Source of the DNA: Microbulbifer sediminum
GTDB taxonomy: Bacteria; Pseudomonadota; Gammaproteobacteria; Pseudomonadales; Cellvibrionaceae
Direction of reading: 5' to 3'
DNA: 64,000 nt
Assembly (NCBI RefSeq): GCF_021729035.1
Contig: NZ_JAJSAP010000003.1
Location: 124,001-188,000, forward strand
The position numbers and the translations under genes are program-made. This document shows positions 26,277 through 35,951 of the stretch, in pieces (position 1 is the first letter of the stretch; each line of letters starts with the position of its first letter). A model generated the notes under the pieces. It worked only from the letters and a program-made list of their open reading frames with translations, was not told the origin of the DNA and ran no database searches.

Positions 26277-27293
26277 ATGCGCATTATTCACGTCGACAAT
26301 CACCAGCAGCGGAAGTACGGCCATACCTCCGTCAGCTGGGCCCTGAAGCTCTACACCGGCCTGGTCCGGGCCGGCCATAACGTGCTTCCTTTCAGTGACC
26401 GCGATGTCGCGGCCTTCGAGGCCCCACTGCGCATCCGGGAACTGGCCAGTCGCAAGAAGGTCAACCGGCGCCTGCTGCAGTCGGTGGAGGCATTTGAGCC
26501 GGACCTGGTGATCCTCGGCCACTGCGACCTGATCGACAACGAGACCTTTGCCGAGATCCGCCGCCTGCGCCCGCAGACGGTGATCGCCGCATGCAACAAC
26601 GACCCGCTGTTCGTGCCGCGCAATTCCGACAATATCAGCAAGCGCTGCGAGATCGCCGATGCCATGTTCGTTTCCACGGGCGTGGAGGACCTGAAGCGTT
26701 TTGAAGGCAAGCGGGCCAGCCTGTGGCATATGCCCAATCCCGTCGACCCCTCGGTCGAGACGGCCGACTGCAGTGCACGCACCGACCTGGAAGTGGACCT
26801 GCTGTTCTGCAGCAAGTCGCAGGCACACACGGAGCGCGGGAAAATCGCCAGGTACCTCAAAGAGCACCTGCCAGCCGACTTCAACTTCCGCACGCCCGGT
26901 ATGTTCGGCGAGCCCACCCTATGGGGCCGCGACTACGACCACATCCTGGCCGACAGCAAGATGGGGCTGAACCTGAACCGCCAGGAGGGCTACCACTGGT
27001 ACTCCTCCGCGCGCATGGCCCAGCTGGCCGGAAATGGCGTGCTGGTGTTCACTCATCGGGCGGCACGATTCGAAGAATTTATGCCAGACGAGACACTGGT
27101 TTACTTTGACAGCGAGGAATCACTCCTGGACCAGGTTATCGAATTCCACTCCGACGACGATAAGCGCCGTCACTGGGCCAGCCGCTGCCGGGAATTTTTT
27201 CACCGGGAAATCAACAACACCCTGTACGCCCAGTACATTGTCGAAACCGCCATGAATTTGCCACACAGCCACAACTATGTCTGGATCAAGTAA
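26277..27293 (+). CDS. CgeB-like glycosyltransferase
   Basis: 338 residues. It starts MRIIHVDNHQQRKYGHTSVS and has VILGHCDLIDNETFAEIRRL, then a C-terminal half with SKMGLNLNRQEGYHWYSSARMAQLAGNG typed as the CgeB/Glyco_trans_1_2 pattern, where the RxxE-like segment marks the donor side. The final part carries FDSEESLLDQVIEFHSDDDK. The donor and acceptor are unknown. It overlaps the ligase gene downstream by 17 bases, so the two are probably co-translated and act on the same glycan. Confidence 0.82.
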   Translation: MRIIHVDNHQQRKYGHTSVSWALKLYTGLVRAGHNVLPFSDRDVAAFEAPLRIRELASRKKVNRRLLQSVEAFEPDLVILGHCDLIDNETFAEIRRLRPQTVIAACNNDPLFVPRNSDNISKRCEIADAMFVSTGVEDLKRFEGKRASLWHMPNPVDPSVETADCSARTDLEVDLLFCSKSQAHTERGKIARYLKEHLPADFNFRTPGMFGEPTLWGRDYDHILADSKMGLNLNRQEGYHWYSSARMAQLAGNGVLVFTHRAARFEEFMPDETLVYFDSEESLLDQVIEFHSDDDKRRHWASRCREFFHREINNTLYAQYIVETAMNLPHSHNYVWIK

Positions 27294-28569
27294 TACCATT
27301 GCCCCCTTCCACGGACTCTACCGCCAGCCGGACTCGCGCTGGGTATCAGGACTACTCCGGCTCGCGAGCGCCAGCCTGCTGCTGATACTGGTGGGCTTTC
27401 ACCTGCTTCCCGAGGTGGGTCGTATCCAGACCATCTTTTATCTGACCTTGCTGCCCTCTACCATCCTGCTGCTGGCGTGGCGCCGCGACTGGCGCTTCCT
27501 GCGCACCTGGCAGTTTGCCTGTTTCATTAGTGTGCCGCTGGTGCTCGCCCTGTCGACCCTCTGGGCCGACCAGGCCAGCGCCACCGTGGAACGTGAAACA
27601 TCCTTTTACTTCAAGGTGCTGGTCTATTTTGTTCTTTTCTATTGCGCTCTCTACCTGGTCATGGAGCGGCGCGGTGAAGACCTGGATGGCCTCCTGCACC
27701 GATGGCTGCGCTGGCTGATCGTCCTGGGCACAGTATCCTGCGCCGCCTCCCTGGTGGTTTACGGCCTCGATGGCGGTTTCAGCAAGCTGTACCGCATCGG
27801 TGGCATCTCGATGCAGAACAATATCGACAAGACCGCCATGCTGTACGGTTTTCACGTGCTGTTCTGCTGCTACGGCCTGTCCCTGGACTCCCGCCGCTGG
27901 CGCTGGCTGTCGTGGGCCGGGCTGGGGCTCGGCTGCGTTTATATTGTGCTATCCCAGACCAAGATTCCCATCGTGATGGCCGCCTTCGCCATCTGCCTGG
28001 CGGCGGTGGTCAGCCGGTCACTGGCACTGAGGGTGCTGGTATTATTTGGTGCACTCGTGGCGCTGCCAGCGGCCTACCTGGTGCTGTATGGCGATCTGCC
28101 ACTGTTGCACCGCGGTAACGCCTACTCCATCCGGCTGGAACTCTGGGCCAAGAGCCTGACCCCGTTCCTTGAGTCTCCGTGGATCGGCACCGGCCTGGTG
28201 TACAAGCAGTTCATTGAGGTGCATGAGGTTCTACCCCACCCCCACAACTATCTGCTCGATGTCGCCCGCTTTTCCGGCTTGCTGGGCGTGGCTGCCTGCC
28301 TGTGGCAGGGCTTGGCAGTGGCCCGCATCGGCCTGCGGCGCGGCCAGCTGCTAAGCTGGGTACCGGGCCTCTACCTGCTGTGGTTCGGCTTCGGCGTCCT
28401 CGCCATGCTGATCTACGCCCAGCAGCCGCTGGTGAAACCCAGCTATATCTGGTTCTTCTACTGGATACCGCTGGCGGTCATCCTGGTGCGCCACCAACTC
28501 GCGGGGAACCGGGCACAGGAGGCAGGGGAGCGCTTATCCTGCTCAATCGCCGGAGCACCGACAGCCTGA
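27277..28569 (+). CDS. O-antigen ligase / polymerase family membrane protein
   Basis: 430 residues with about ten to twelve hydrophobic helices. A large periplasmic loop between late helices contains RLELWAKSLTPFLESPWIGTG and HPHNYLLD, the signature of the Wzy_C (WaaL/Wzy/RfaL) superfamily; the HPHN motif is typical of ligases. It would attach a lipid-linked glycan to LPS core, or polymerise it, on the periplasmic face. The assignment of ligase over polymerase is favoured by position beside core GT genes, but not proven. Confidence 0.87.
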   Translation: MSGSSNTIAPFHGLYRQPDSRWVSGLLRLASASLLLILVGFHLLPEVGRIQTIFYLTLLPSTILLLAWRRDWRFLRTWQFACFISVPLVLALSTLWADQASATVERETSFYFKVLVYFVLFYCALYLVMERRGEDLDGLLHRWLRWLIVLGTVSCAASLVVYGLDGGFSKLYRIGGISMQNNIDKTAMLYGFHVLFCCYGLSLDSRRWRWLSWAGLGLGCVYIVLSQTKIPIVMAAFAICLAAVVSRSLALRVLVLFGALVALPAAYLVLYGDLPLLHRGNAYSIRLELWAKSLTPFLESPWIGTGLVYKQFIEVHEVLPHPHNYLLDVARFSGLLGVAACLWQGLAVARIGLRRGQLLSWVPGLYLLWFGFGVLAMLIYAQQPLVKPSYIWFFYWIPLAVILVRHQLAGNRAQEAGERLSCSIAGAPTA

Positions 28570-28619
28570 GAGCCTCCTGGCGCATATGCCTCTGACCTGA
28601 ACAGGACACTGCCTCGAGA

Positions 28620-29954
28620 ATGAAAGTTACCGTGTTTGGCACTGGCTACGTCGGACTCGTGCAGGCCGCTGTATTGGCGGAATCCGGCAACAACGTGGTC
28701 TGTATCGATATCGACGAGGATAAGGTGGCGCGATTGTGCCGTGGCGAGATCCCGATTTACGAGCCGGGCCTGGAACCACTGGTGGCGGAAAACATTGCCA
28801 ATGGCAACCTGTCTTTCTCCACCGAAGCGGCAAAGGGCGTGGAGCACGGCGAGCTCATCTTTATCGCCGTGGGGACACCGCCCGATGAGGACGGCTCTGC
28901 TGACCTGAGCCATGTGCTGGCAGTGGCAAGGACCATCGCCACCCACATGGACAACAAGAAATATATCATCAACAAGTCCACGGTGCCGGTGGGCACCGCG
29001 GACAAAGTCAGGGCCGCCATCCATGCGGTCCTGTCCGAGCGCAGCCGGGCCGAACTGGCATTCGACGTCATCTCAAACCCGGAATTCCTGAAGGAGGGTT
29101 CCGCGGTTGCCGACTGTATGCGCCCCGACCGCATCATCATCGGCACAGCCGAACAGGAGTCCGAACACAAGCTGCGCCAGCTCTACGCGCCCTTCAACCG
29201 CAATCACGAGAAAATCCTGGTGATGGACGTGAGGAGCGCCGAGCTGACCAAGTACGCCGCCAACTGCATGCTGGCCACCAAGATCAGCTTTATGAACGAG
29301 ATGGCGAATATCGCCGACCGGGTGGGGGCGGATATCGAGGCCGTGCGCCGTGGCATCGGTTCCGATCCCCGCGTCGGCTACCACTTTATCTATGCAGGGA
29401 TCGGCTATGGCGGCTCCTGCTTCCCCAAGGACGTCAAGGCCCTGATTAACTCCGCCGGGCAGCTGGGGCTCTCCACCGAGATACTGTCGGCGGTGGAATC
29501 CCGTAACAACAGCCAGAAGTACTACCTGCTGGAAAAAATTGACACCCACTTTGGCGGCGACGTGAAGGGCAGGACCTTCGCCCTGTGGGGGCTGTCGTTC
29601 AAGCCCAATACCGACGACATGCGCGAGGCCCCCAGCCGGGTGCTGATGGAGGGGCTGTGGGAGCGGGGTGCACGGGTACAGGCTTTCGACCCTGAAGCCA
29701 TGGACGAGTGCCGCCGTATTTACGGCGAACGCGCAGACCTGGAACTGTGCGATTCGCGCGATGCAGTGCTGCAGGGCGCCGACGCACTGATCATCGCTAC
29801 CGAGTGGCAGCAGTTCAAGGCGCTGGACACAGAGGCGGTAAAAGCCGCCCTGCGCCAGCCTGTGATATTCGACGGCCGCAACCAGTACGAGCCCGAAGAC
29901 ATGCGCGCCAGCGGCTTACACTATTACTGTGTGGGAAGACCGGATAGCCCCTGA
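28620..29954 (+). CDS. ugd: UDP-glucose 6-dehydrogenase
   Basis: 444 residues. The Rossmann start is [20 protein letters not shown]; the catalytic region has [10 protein letters not shown] with Cys267 as nucleophile, and the C-terminal NAD-linked domain has [16 protein letters not shown]. It oxidises UDP-glucose to UDP-glucuronate with two NAD+, supplying uronic acid for surface polysaccharide or for core modification. It lies about 50 bases after the ligase gene on the same strand and is followed by a strong terminator. Confidence 0.97.
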   Translation: MKVTVFGTGYVGLVQAAVLAESGNNVVCIDIDEDKVARLCRGEIPIYEPGLEPLVAENIANGNLSFSTEAAKGVEHGELIFIAVGTPPDEDGSADLSHVLAVARTIATHMDNKKYIINKSTVPVGTADKVRAAIHAVLSERSRAELAFDVISNPEFLKEGSAVADCMRPDRIIIGTAEQESEHKLRQLYAPFNRNHEKILVMDVRSAELTKYAANCMLATKISFMNEMANIADRVGADIEAVRRGIGSDPRVGYHFIYAGIGYGGSCFPKDVKALINSAGQLGLSTEILSAVESRNNSQKYYLLEKIDTHFGGDVKGRTFALWGLSFKPNTDDMREAPSRVLMEGLWERGARVQAFDPEAMDECRRIYGERADLELCDSRDAVLQGADALIIATEWQQFKALDTEAVKAALRQPVIFDGRNQYEPEDMRASGLHYYCVGRPDSP

Positions 29955-29979
29955 CAGGGCAGTTGATAAGGCCACAAAA

Positions 29980-30003
29980 AAAGCCCGGGCAATCCCGGGC
30001 TTT
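29980..30003 (+). terminator. Terminator after ugd
   Basis: AAAGCCCGGG and CCCGGGCTTT form a ten-pair stem with a four-base CAAT loop, flanked by A-rich and T-rich tracts on the two sides. It can therefore serve both ugd and the convergent ilvE. Confidence 0.88.
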
Positions 30004-30036
30004 CTTTTGGCAGGTGCCCCGCACACGGCGTGACAA

Positions 30037-30993
30037 TCAGGCAATGCGCGCCTCCAGCGGCGCCGGCGAGTCGGTCACATCGGTGAGCCAGCCGGCATGG
30101 GCCGGGCTGCGCCCCTGCACCACATCGAAATACAACTCCTGCAGCCGGCGTGTGATCGGGCCCCGCCGGCCGGCACCGATGGTGCGCCCGTCCAGCATCC
30201 GGATCGGCAGGACTTCCGCCGCGGTGCCGGTAAAAAACGCCTCGTCGGCGATATAGACCTCGTCACGGGTGATGCGCTTTTCCACCACCCGGTAGCCACA
30301 TTCGTGGGCCAGTTCGATCACCGAGCTGCGGGTGATGCCGTCCAGGCAGGAGGTCAGCTCGGGGGTGTAGAGCACGCCATCGCTGACGATAAAGATATTT
30401 TCACCGCTGCCCTCGGCCACGTATCCCTCGGGGTCCAGCAGTAGCGCTTCCTCGCAACCGTTACGCACCGCCTCCTGCAGGGCCAGCATGGAATTGATGT
30501 AATTGCCGTTGGCCTTGGCCTTGCACATGCTGATATTGACATGGTGGCGCGTATACGAGGAGGTGTTCACCTTGATACCCAGCTCGCGGGCCTCAGGCGT
30601 CATATAGCTGGGCCACTCCCAGGCCGCGACAATCACGTGGGTCTGCAGGGCGTCGGCGCGCAGCCCCATGCCCTCGGAGCCGTAAAACACCATCGGGCGC
30701 AGGTAGGCCTCGCGCAGGTTGTTTTCCCGCACCACGGTGCGCTGCGCCTCATTGAGCTGTTCCGCGTCAAAGGGCATGGGCATGTTCATGATTTTGGCGG
30801 AACGGAACAGGCGCCGCGTATGGTCGTGCAGGCGGAAGATGCTCGTGCCCACCCCGGTCTCATAGGCGCGCACACCCTCGAACACGCCCATACCGTAGTG
30901 CAATGTGTGGGTGAGGACATGGACCCGGGCATCCCGCCAGGGGACCAGTTCACCATCAAACCAGATAAGGCCGTCGCGATCGGCAAAAGACAT
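30037..30993 (-). CDS. ilvE: Branched-chain amino-acid aminotransferase
   Basis: 318 residues of fold-type IV PLP enzymes. Signatures are LTHTLHYGMGVFEGVRAYET (28-47), KAKANGNYINSML with Lys160 as the likely PLP lysine, and EGYVAEGSGENIFIV. It catalyses the last step of Ile, Leu and Val synthesis using glutamate. Length matches IlvE (about 308). It follows glnE on the minus strand with an 85-base gap; ilvE and glnE are also neighbours in pseudomonads. Confidence 0.95.
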   Translation of the reverse strand: MSFADRDGLIWFDGELVPWRDARVHVLTHTLHYGMGVFEGVRAYETGVGTSIFRLHDHTRRLFRSAKIMNMPMPFDAEQLNEAQRTVVRENNLREAYLRPMVFYGSEGMGLRADALQTHVIVAAWEWPSYMTPEARELGIKVNTSSYTRHHVNISMCKAKANGNYINSMLALQEAVRNGCEEALLLDPEGYVAEGSGENIFIVSDGVLYTPELTSCLDGITRSSVIELAHECGYRVVEKRITRDEVYIADEAFFTGTAAEVLPIRMLDGRTIGAGRRGPITRRLQELYFDVVQGRSPAHAGWLTDVTDSPAPLEARIA

Positions 30994-31078
30994 GGGTAAC
31001 TCCTACAAATCCAAAATTCCGGATTGCTGAAAAACAGTTTAATCATTGCGCAGCAGCAACGGAGCCCGGCGGGCACAA

Positions 31079-33934
31079 TCAGCCGAGAATTTGCTGCCAG
31101 CTTGTTTGAACGGTCTTTCTTTCCGCTTCGAACTGGTCACCGTTAACAACTCCCGGCTGCTGTTGTAATGCCAGGCGATGACCCTCAGATCGGTAGGCTT
31201 TGTAGGCGTCGATCATTTGTCCGGCTTGGTGGGCCGACATCAGGCCTGCCTCAATGAGGCTTTCGAGAATGCGGATATTATCGGTGTACCGCACGATCGA
31301 GGGCGCCTTGTGCGCCCAGGCCAATGTGGAATATTGAACCAAAAACTCGATATCGACAATACCGCCGGGGCCCTGCTTGAGATCGAATTTCTGATCGTTG
31401 CTCTTATCCAGATGGGTGCGCATTTTATCGCGCATCGCCACCACTTCATTACGCAGTTCCTGCTCATCCCTCGGCTCACAAAGCAACGCATTGCGCAGTT
31501 CCCCGAATGCGTGGCTTAGCCGCTCACTGCCCGCCACCGGGCGCGCCCGCACCAGGGCCTGGTGCTCCCAGGTCCAGGCACTCTCACGCTGGTACTTCTC
31601 GAACGACGTCAGCGAGGTCACCAGCAGGCCGGAATTGCCGGAGGGCCGCAGGCGGGTATCAACCTCGTACAGCGGGCCGCTGAGGGTGCGCGTCTGCAGG
31701 ATATGGATCAGCCGCTGGGCCAGGCGGGTATAGAAACTCAGGTTATCGATACTGCGCTCGCCGTCGGTCATCCCCTGGGCATCGGCATCGTGCACAAACA
31801 CGATATCCAGGTCGGACCCGTGCCCCAGCTCGAGCCCCCCGAGCTTGCCATAGGCGACAATCGCGAAGCGCATGTCCTCTGCCGATGTCCCGGCGGGCAT
31901 CCCGTGTTTTTCTGTCACCTGGTACCACGCCAGTAACAATGCCTGTTGCAGGATTGCCTCGGCCAGCCAGGTAAGCGAGTCACTGACTTTCATCAGCGGC
32001 AGGGCCCCGCTGACCTCCTGGGCGGCGATGCGCAGGCTCTGGCTCTGCTTGAAATGGCGCAGGGCTTCCATCTGCGCCTCAAGGTCGTCGCGCTCCACCC
32101 GCAGCAGCTCCCGGCGCAGCTCGTCGGCGATATCATTTTTTGAGGCAGGCGCCAGCAGTCGGCGGGAATCCAGCAGTTCATCCAGCAGGATCGGGTGGCG
32201 GGCGAGCTGCTCGGCAATCCAGGGGCTGGCGCTGCACAGGCGCAGCAGCTGGGCCAGTACCGGGGGGTTTTCATTGACCAGCACCAGGTATGCGCTGCGA
32301 CGCAGAACCGCCCGCACCAGCGGCAACACCCGCTGCAACGCCAGCAAGGGCTCGGCTTCCTCCGCCGCCGCCGCCAGCAGCAGTGGCATAAACTGGTCGA
32401 GGCGCTGGCGTGCCGCTGTCGGCAGCGCCGCAACGATACGCGCCCCGCCCAGGTCAGCCAGCAGTGCCAGGGCCTCCTTTTCCGGGGTAAAGCCCGCGTC
32501 CCGCAGGCTGGTGAGATTGACCTCTTCACTGTCCCCGGCGGTACAGGAGCCCCACAGGCTCTCCCACTCTTCCGCGGCATCCGCCTCGGCAATTTCCTCC
32601 GGCGGCGCGATCACCTGGTCGAACTCGCGCTGGATGGCCGTACGCGCTTCGAGCAGGACCTGCTCCAGCCTCTCCCAGTCGCCGTAACCCAGCGCGAATG
32701 CCAGCCTTGCGCGGCGTTCGTCGTCACCCGGCAGCGTCTGGGTCTGCTGGTCGCGCTCCGCCTGCAGCCCGTGCTCCACACGACGCAGCAGCAGGTAGGC
32801 CTGTGCCAGCTCATCGGCAATGCCCGGCTCGAGGTGCCCCTCGCTCTCCAGCAGGGGCAACAGCCGCAGCAGGTTGCGCTCCCGCAGCGCCGGTTCGCGG
32901 CCGCCGCGGATCAACTGGAAGGACTGGACGATAAATTCCACCTCGCGGATACCGCCACGCCCCAGCTTGATGTTGTCCACCAGCCCCCGGGCACGGACCT
33001 GGCGCTGGATCAGGGATTTCATCTCGCGCAGCGCATCGATGGCACTGAAGTCGATATAGCGCCGATAGGTAAATGGCCGCAGCATCTCCATCAGTGCGGC
33101 ACCGAACTGCCCGTCACCGGCAATCGGCCGCGCCTTGACCATGGCGAAGCGCTCCCACTCTCGACCCTGGGTCTGGTAGTAATCCTCGAGAGCGGCAAAG
33201 TGGCTTACCAGCGGCCCACTGTCCCCGTATGGCCGCAGGCGCATATCCACACGAAACACGAACCCATCGGCGCTCATCGTGTCCAGGGAGCGGATCAGGT
33301 GCTGTCCCAGGCGCTGGAAGAACTTCTGGTTCTCCAGTGCCCGCTCGCCGTCGGTCTCCCCGGGCTCCGGGTAGGCGAAAATCAGGTCGATATCAGACGA
33401 CAGGTTGAGCTCCCGCGCCCCCAGCTTGCCCATCCCCAGCACCACCATCGACTGGGCATTGCCCTCCCGATCGCGCGGGGTGCCATGGCGGGCAACAAGC
33501 TGCCCGTGGTGCCAGGACAGCGCAGCCCCGGCACAGGTTTCAGCCAGCTCGGTGAGACGGTTGCAGACCCGCGGGATATCCCACTGGCCGGCGAAATCAC
33601 GCCAGATGACTTCGGCCACCACCCGGTTACGCAGGCGGCGCAGGGCACGATCGAGTTCCCCGTCATCGGCGGCACCGTCGAGCTCGGCCCCGTCCAGCCC
33701 CAGGTCATCCTGCTGCAGGAGTGCCGGCAGAAGCGCCGGCGTGCGGCAACACTGGTCGACAAAAAAATCTGAACCAAGGAAAGCCCGGGACAGCGCCTCC
33801 AGCTGCCTATCAGACTGTGCCAGGTATTCGCCCACCTCCGCTGCCAGCGATTCACCCGCCGCGTCGCTCCAGCGCTGCCAGCGCTCGCGGAACAGGGGCT
33901 GCAACGCGTCGGGACACAATCGGGCATCGGCCAT
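31079..33934 (-). CDS. glnE: Glutamine synthetase adenylyl transferase / adenylyl-removing enzyme
   Basis: 951 residues (E. coli 946) from the ATG giving MADARLCPDALQ; the longer frame adds an unrelated basic leader. Two nucleotidyltransferase domains are visible. The N-terminal half has VVLGMGKLGARELNLSSDIDLIFAYP (adenylyl-removing) and the C-terminal half has VAYGKLGGLELGHGSDLDIVFVHD (adenylyl-transferase). It adjusts glutamine synthetase activity in response to PII and glutamine. Two very long open frames on the opposite strand are shadows. Confidence 0.96.
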   Translation of the reverse strand: MADARLCPDALQPLFRERWQRWSDAAGESLAAEVGEYLAQSDRQLEALSRAFLGSDFFVDQCCRTPALLPALLQQDDLGLDGAELDGAADDGELDRALRRLRNRVVAEVIWRDFAGQWDIPRVCNRLTELAETCAGAALSWHHGQLVARHGTPRDREGNAQSMVVLGMGKLGARELNLSSDIDLIFAYPEPGETDGERALENQKFFQRLGQHLIRSLDTMSADGFVFRVDMRLRPYGDSGPLVSHFAALEDYYQTQGREWERFAMVKARPIAGDGQFGAALMEMLRPFTYRRYIDFSAIDALREMKSLIQRQVRARGLVDNIKLGRGGIREVEFIVQSFQLIRGGREPALRERNLLRLLPLLESEGHLEPGIADELAQAYLLLRRVEHGLQAERDQQTQTLPGDDERRARLAFALGYGDWERLEQVLLEARTAIQREFDQVIAPPEEIAEADAAEEWESLWGSCTAGDSEEVNLTSLRDAGFTPEKEALALLADLGGARIVAALPTAARQRLDQFMPLLLAAAAEEAEPLLALQRVLPLVRAVLRRSAYLVLVNENPPVLAQLLRLCSASPWIAEQLARHPILLDELLDSRRLLAPASKNDIADELRRELLRVERDDLEAQMEALRHFKQSQSLRIAAQEVSGALPLMKVSDSLTWLAEAILQQALLLAWYQVTEKHGMPAGTSAEDMRFAIVAYGKLGGLELGHGSDLDIVFVHDADAQGMTDGERSIDNLSFYTRLAQRLIHILQTRTLSGPLYEVDTRLRPSGNSGLLVTSLTSFEKYQRESAWTWEHQALVRARPVAGSERLSHAFGELRNALLCEPRDEQELRNEVVAMRDKMRTHLDKSNDQKFDLKQGPGGIVDIEFLVQYSTLAWAHKAPSIVRYTDNIRILESLIEAGLMSAHQAGQMIDAYKAYRSEGHRLALQQQPGVVNGDQFEAERKTVQTSWQQILG

Positions 33935-33995
33935 GGGAACTCTCTTCCTTACAGTGCTTCTGGTGAAAAGTGTTGCAGAAATCTGCGCGCGGGCA

Positions 33996-35786
33996 TCAGA
34001 AGGCGATATCCGGCGGCGGCGCCACCCGCAGCACCTCGGCAACGGTCGTGATACCCGCCGCCACCTTGCGCGCCCCGGAGAGCCGCAGGCTGTTCATGCC
34101 TTCCCGCATCGCCCGCTGGCGCACCTGCTGCAGGTCGCAATCGGCAGAGACCAGCTTCTGGATGGATTCGGTAAACGGAAGAATCTCGTAAATGCCCTGG
34201 CGGCCCCGGTAACCGGTATTGCGGCACTCCAGGCACCCTTCGGGACGGTAGACGGTATCGGGTCGCGACGCTTTCCAGGGGCGGGTCAGCGCCAGCCACT
34301 CTTCCTCGCTCACCGTATCCGGCTGCTTGCAGGCCGGGCACAGGGTGCGTACCAGGCGCTGGGCCATCACCCCCAGTACCGTGGACTTCAGCAGGTAGTG
34401 CGGCAGGCCCAGGTCCAGCAGCCGTGTGACCGCTGTGGGCGCGTCGTTGGTGTGCAGGGTGGAAATCACCAGGTGCCCGGTCAGGGCTGCCTGTACCGCC
34501 ATCTGCGCCGTCTCCAGATCGCGAATCTCCCCCACCATGATGATGTCCGGGTCCTGGCGCATCAGCGTGCGGATACCGGCGGCGAAATCCAGTCCGATGC
34601 TGTGCTGCACCTGGGTCTGGTTGAAGGACTCCTCCACCATCTCGATCGGGTCCTCGATGGTGGAGACGTTGACCTCACTGGTGGCCAGTTGTTTGAGGCC
34701 CGTATACAGCGTGGTGGTCTTGCCCGAGCCGGTTGGGCCGGTGACCAGCACGATACCGTTGGGACGATCCAGCATGGCCTGCCAGCGCGCCAGGTCATCG
34801 CCGCCCAGGCCCAGGTCGCTGTAGGAGCGCGCCAGTACCTCGGGGTCGAAGATCCGCATCACCAGTTTCTCACCAAAAGCCGTGGGCAGGGTCGACAGGC
34901 GCAGTTCCACCTCGCTGCCATCCGGGCGCTTGGTCTTGATGCGGCCGTCCTGGGGTTTGCGCTTCTCCGCCACGTTCATGCGCCCGAGGATCTTCAGGCG
35001 GCTGGTGACGGCGGCATTCACCTGGTCGGGAAACTCGTGGATGGGATGCAGCACGCCGTCGATGCGAAAGCGGATACGCCCCATCTCCCGGCGCGGCTCG
35101 ATATGGATATCACTGGCGCGCTGGTCGAAGGCATGTTGCAGCAGCCAGTCGACGATATTGACGATATGCTGGTCGTTGGCCTCGGGATCCTTGAGGTTGC
35201 CCAGCTCCAGCAACTGCTCGAAATCGCCGGCACCGGAACTGCCTTTCAGGCCACTGGCCCCGGAGATGGACCGGGAAAGGGAATAGAACTCTACACAGTA
35301 ACGCTGTATATCTGCCGGGTCCGCCACCACCCGGCGCACGCGCCTGCCGCTGGTGTGCTCCAGCTGGTCTTCCCAGCCGGCAGTAAAGGGCTGGGCCGTG
35401 GCCACCAGCAGCGTGTCCTGATGCGCCTCCACACAGAGGATCTGGTGGCGCTTGGCGAACTGGAAACTCATCACCTCGGTCACCGAGGCCACGTTAATCT
35501 TGAGCGGGTCAATATGGTAGACGGTATGTCCAGACTTCTCCGCCAGCCAGTCCGTCAGCACGTCGGCAGATAGCACCTTGCCGGGAATTTTGCGGTTCTC
35601 CAGCTCACAGCTGGCGATATAGCTGAGCGGGTGCATCTGCGCCTGCTCGGCGCTGCGGGGTGTACCGATCAGGCGGTTGGCATCCTCGCGGCTCACCAAC
35701 CCCTGCTCCACGAGATCCTCCAGCAAACCGCGCAGATCCAGCACCCGGTCTGCCGTTTTTCCCGCCGCTAACTTTCCCGACGCCAT
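33996..35786 (-). CDS. Orphan GspE/PilB-family secretion ATPase
   Basis: 596 residues with a MshEN/N1-type N-terminal domain (about 55-160) and a GspE core. Visible are Walker A GPTGSGKT at 350-357, an Asp box STIEDPIE, Walker B IIMVGEIRD, and the His box GHLVISTLHTNDAP. A four-cysteine metal site (CPAC at 483-486, CLEC at 518-521) is intact. Such ATPases drive type II secretion or type IV pilus extension in the cytoplasm. No gspF, pilin or secretin lies beside it, so its partner machine must be encoded elsewhere. It is 61 bases upstream of glnE. Confidence 0.9.
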   Translation of the reverse strand: MASGKLAAGKTADRVLDLRGLLEDLVEQGLVSREDANRLIGTPRSAEQAQMHPLSYIASCELENRKIPGKVLSADVLTDWLAEKSGHTVYHIDPLKINVASVTEVMSFQFAKRHQILCVEAHQDTLLVATAQPFTAGWEDQLEHTSGRRVRRVVADPADIQRYCVEFYSLSRSISGASGLKGSSGAGDFEQLLELGNLKDPEANDQHIVNIVDWLLQHAFDQRASDIHIEPRREMGRIRFRIDGVLHPIHEFPDQVNAAVTSRLKILGRMNVAEKRKPQDGRIKTKRPDGSEVELRLSTLPTAFGEKLVMRIFDPEVLARSYSDLGLGGDDLARWQAMLDRPNGIVLVTGPTGSGKTTTLYTGLKQLATSEVNVSTIEDPIEMVEESFNQTQVQHSIGLDFAAGIRTLMRQDPDIIMVGEIRDLETAQMAVQAALTGHLVISTLHTNDAPTAVTRLLDLGLPHYLLKSTVLGVMAQRLVRTLCPACKQPDTVSEEEWLALTRPWKASRPDTVYRPEGCLECRNTGYRGRQGIYEILPFTESIQKLVSADCDLQQVRQRAMREGMNSLRLSGARKVAAGITTVAEVLRVAPPPDIAF

Positions 35787-35951
35787 GGGACAACCCCTTC
35801 ATCTATTCTTTTCTGTGCCCGACGGCGCATTGTAGCGGGAACCCACCCCGCTGACAGTGCGCCATTTCCCTCGAAAGTACCCGATTACCCCGCACGGGCC
35901 AAGTTGGGGTAACATGCCGCCCGATTCGCACCCTGAGCCAAGGAGCTACCC

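Noticed and set aside
33405-35573. 722-codon open frame on the plus strand, and another of 525 codons at 32195-33772
   Set aside because: Both are antisense to glnE and the GspE-like ATPase and have Arg/Pro/Ser-rich, non-globular translations.
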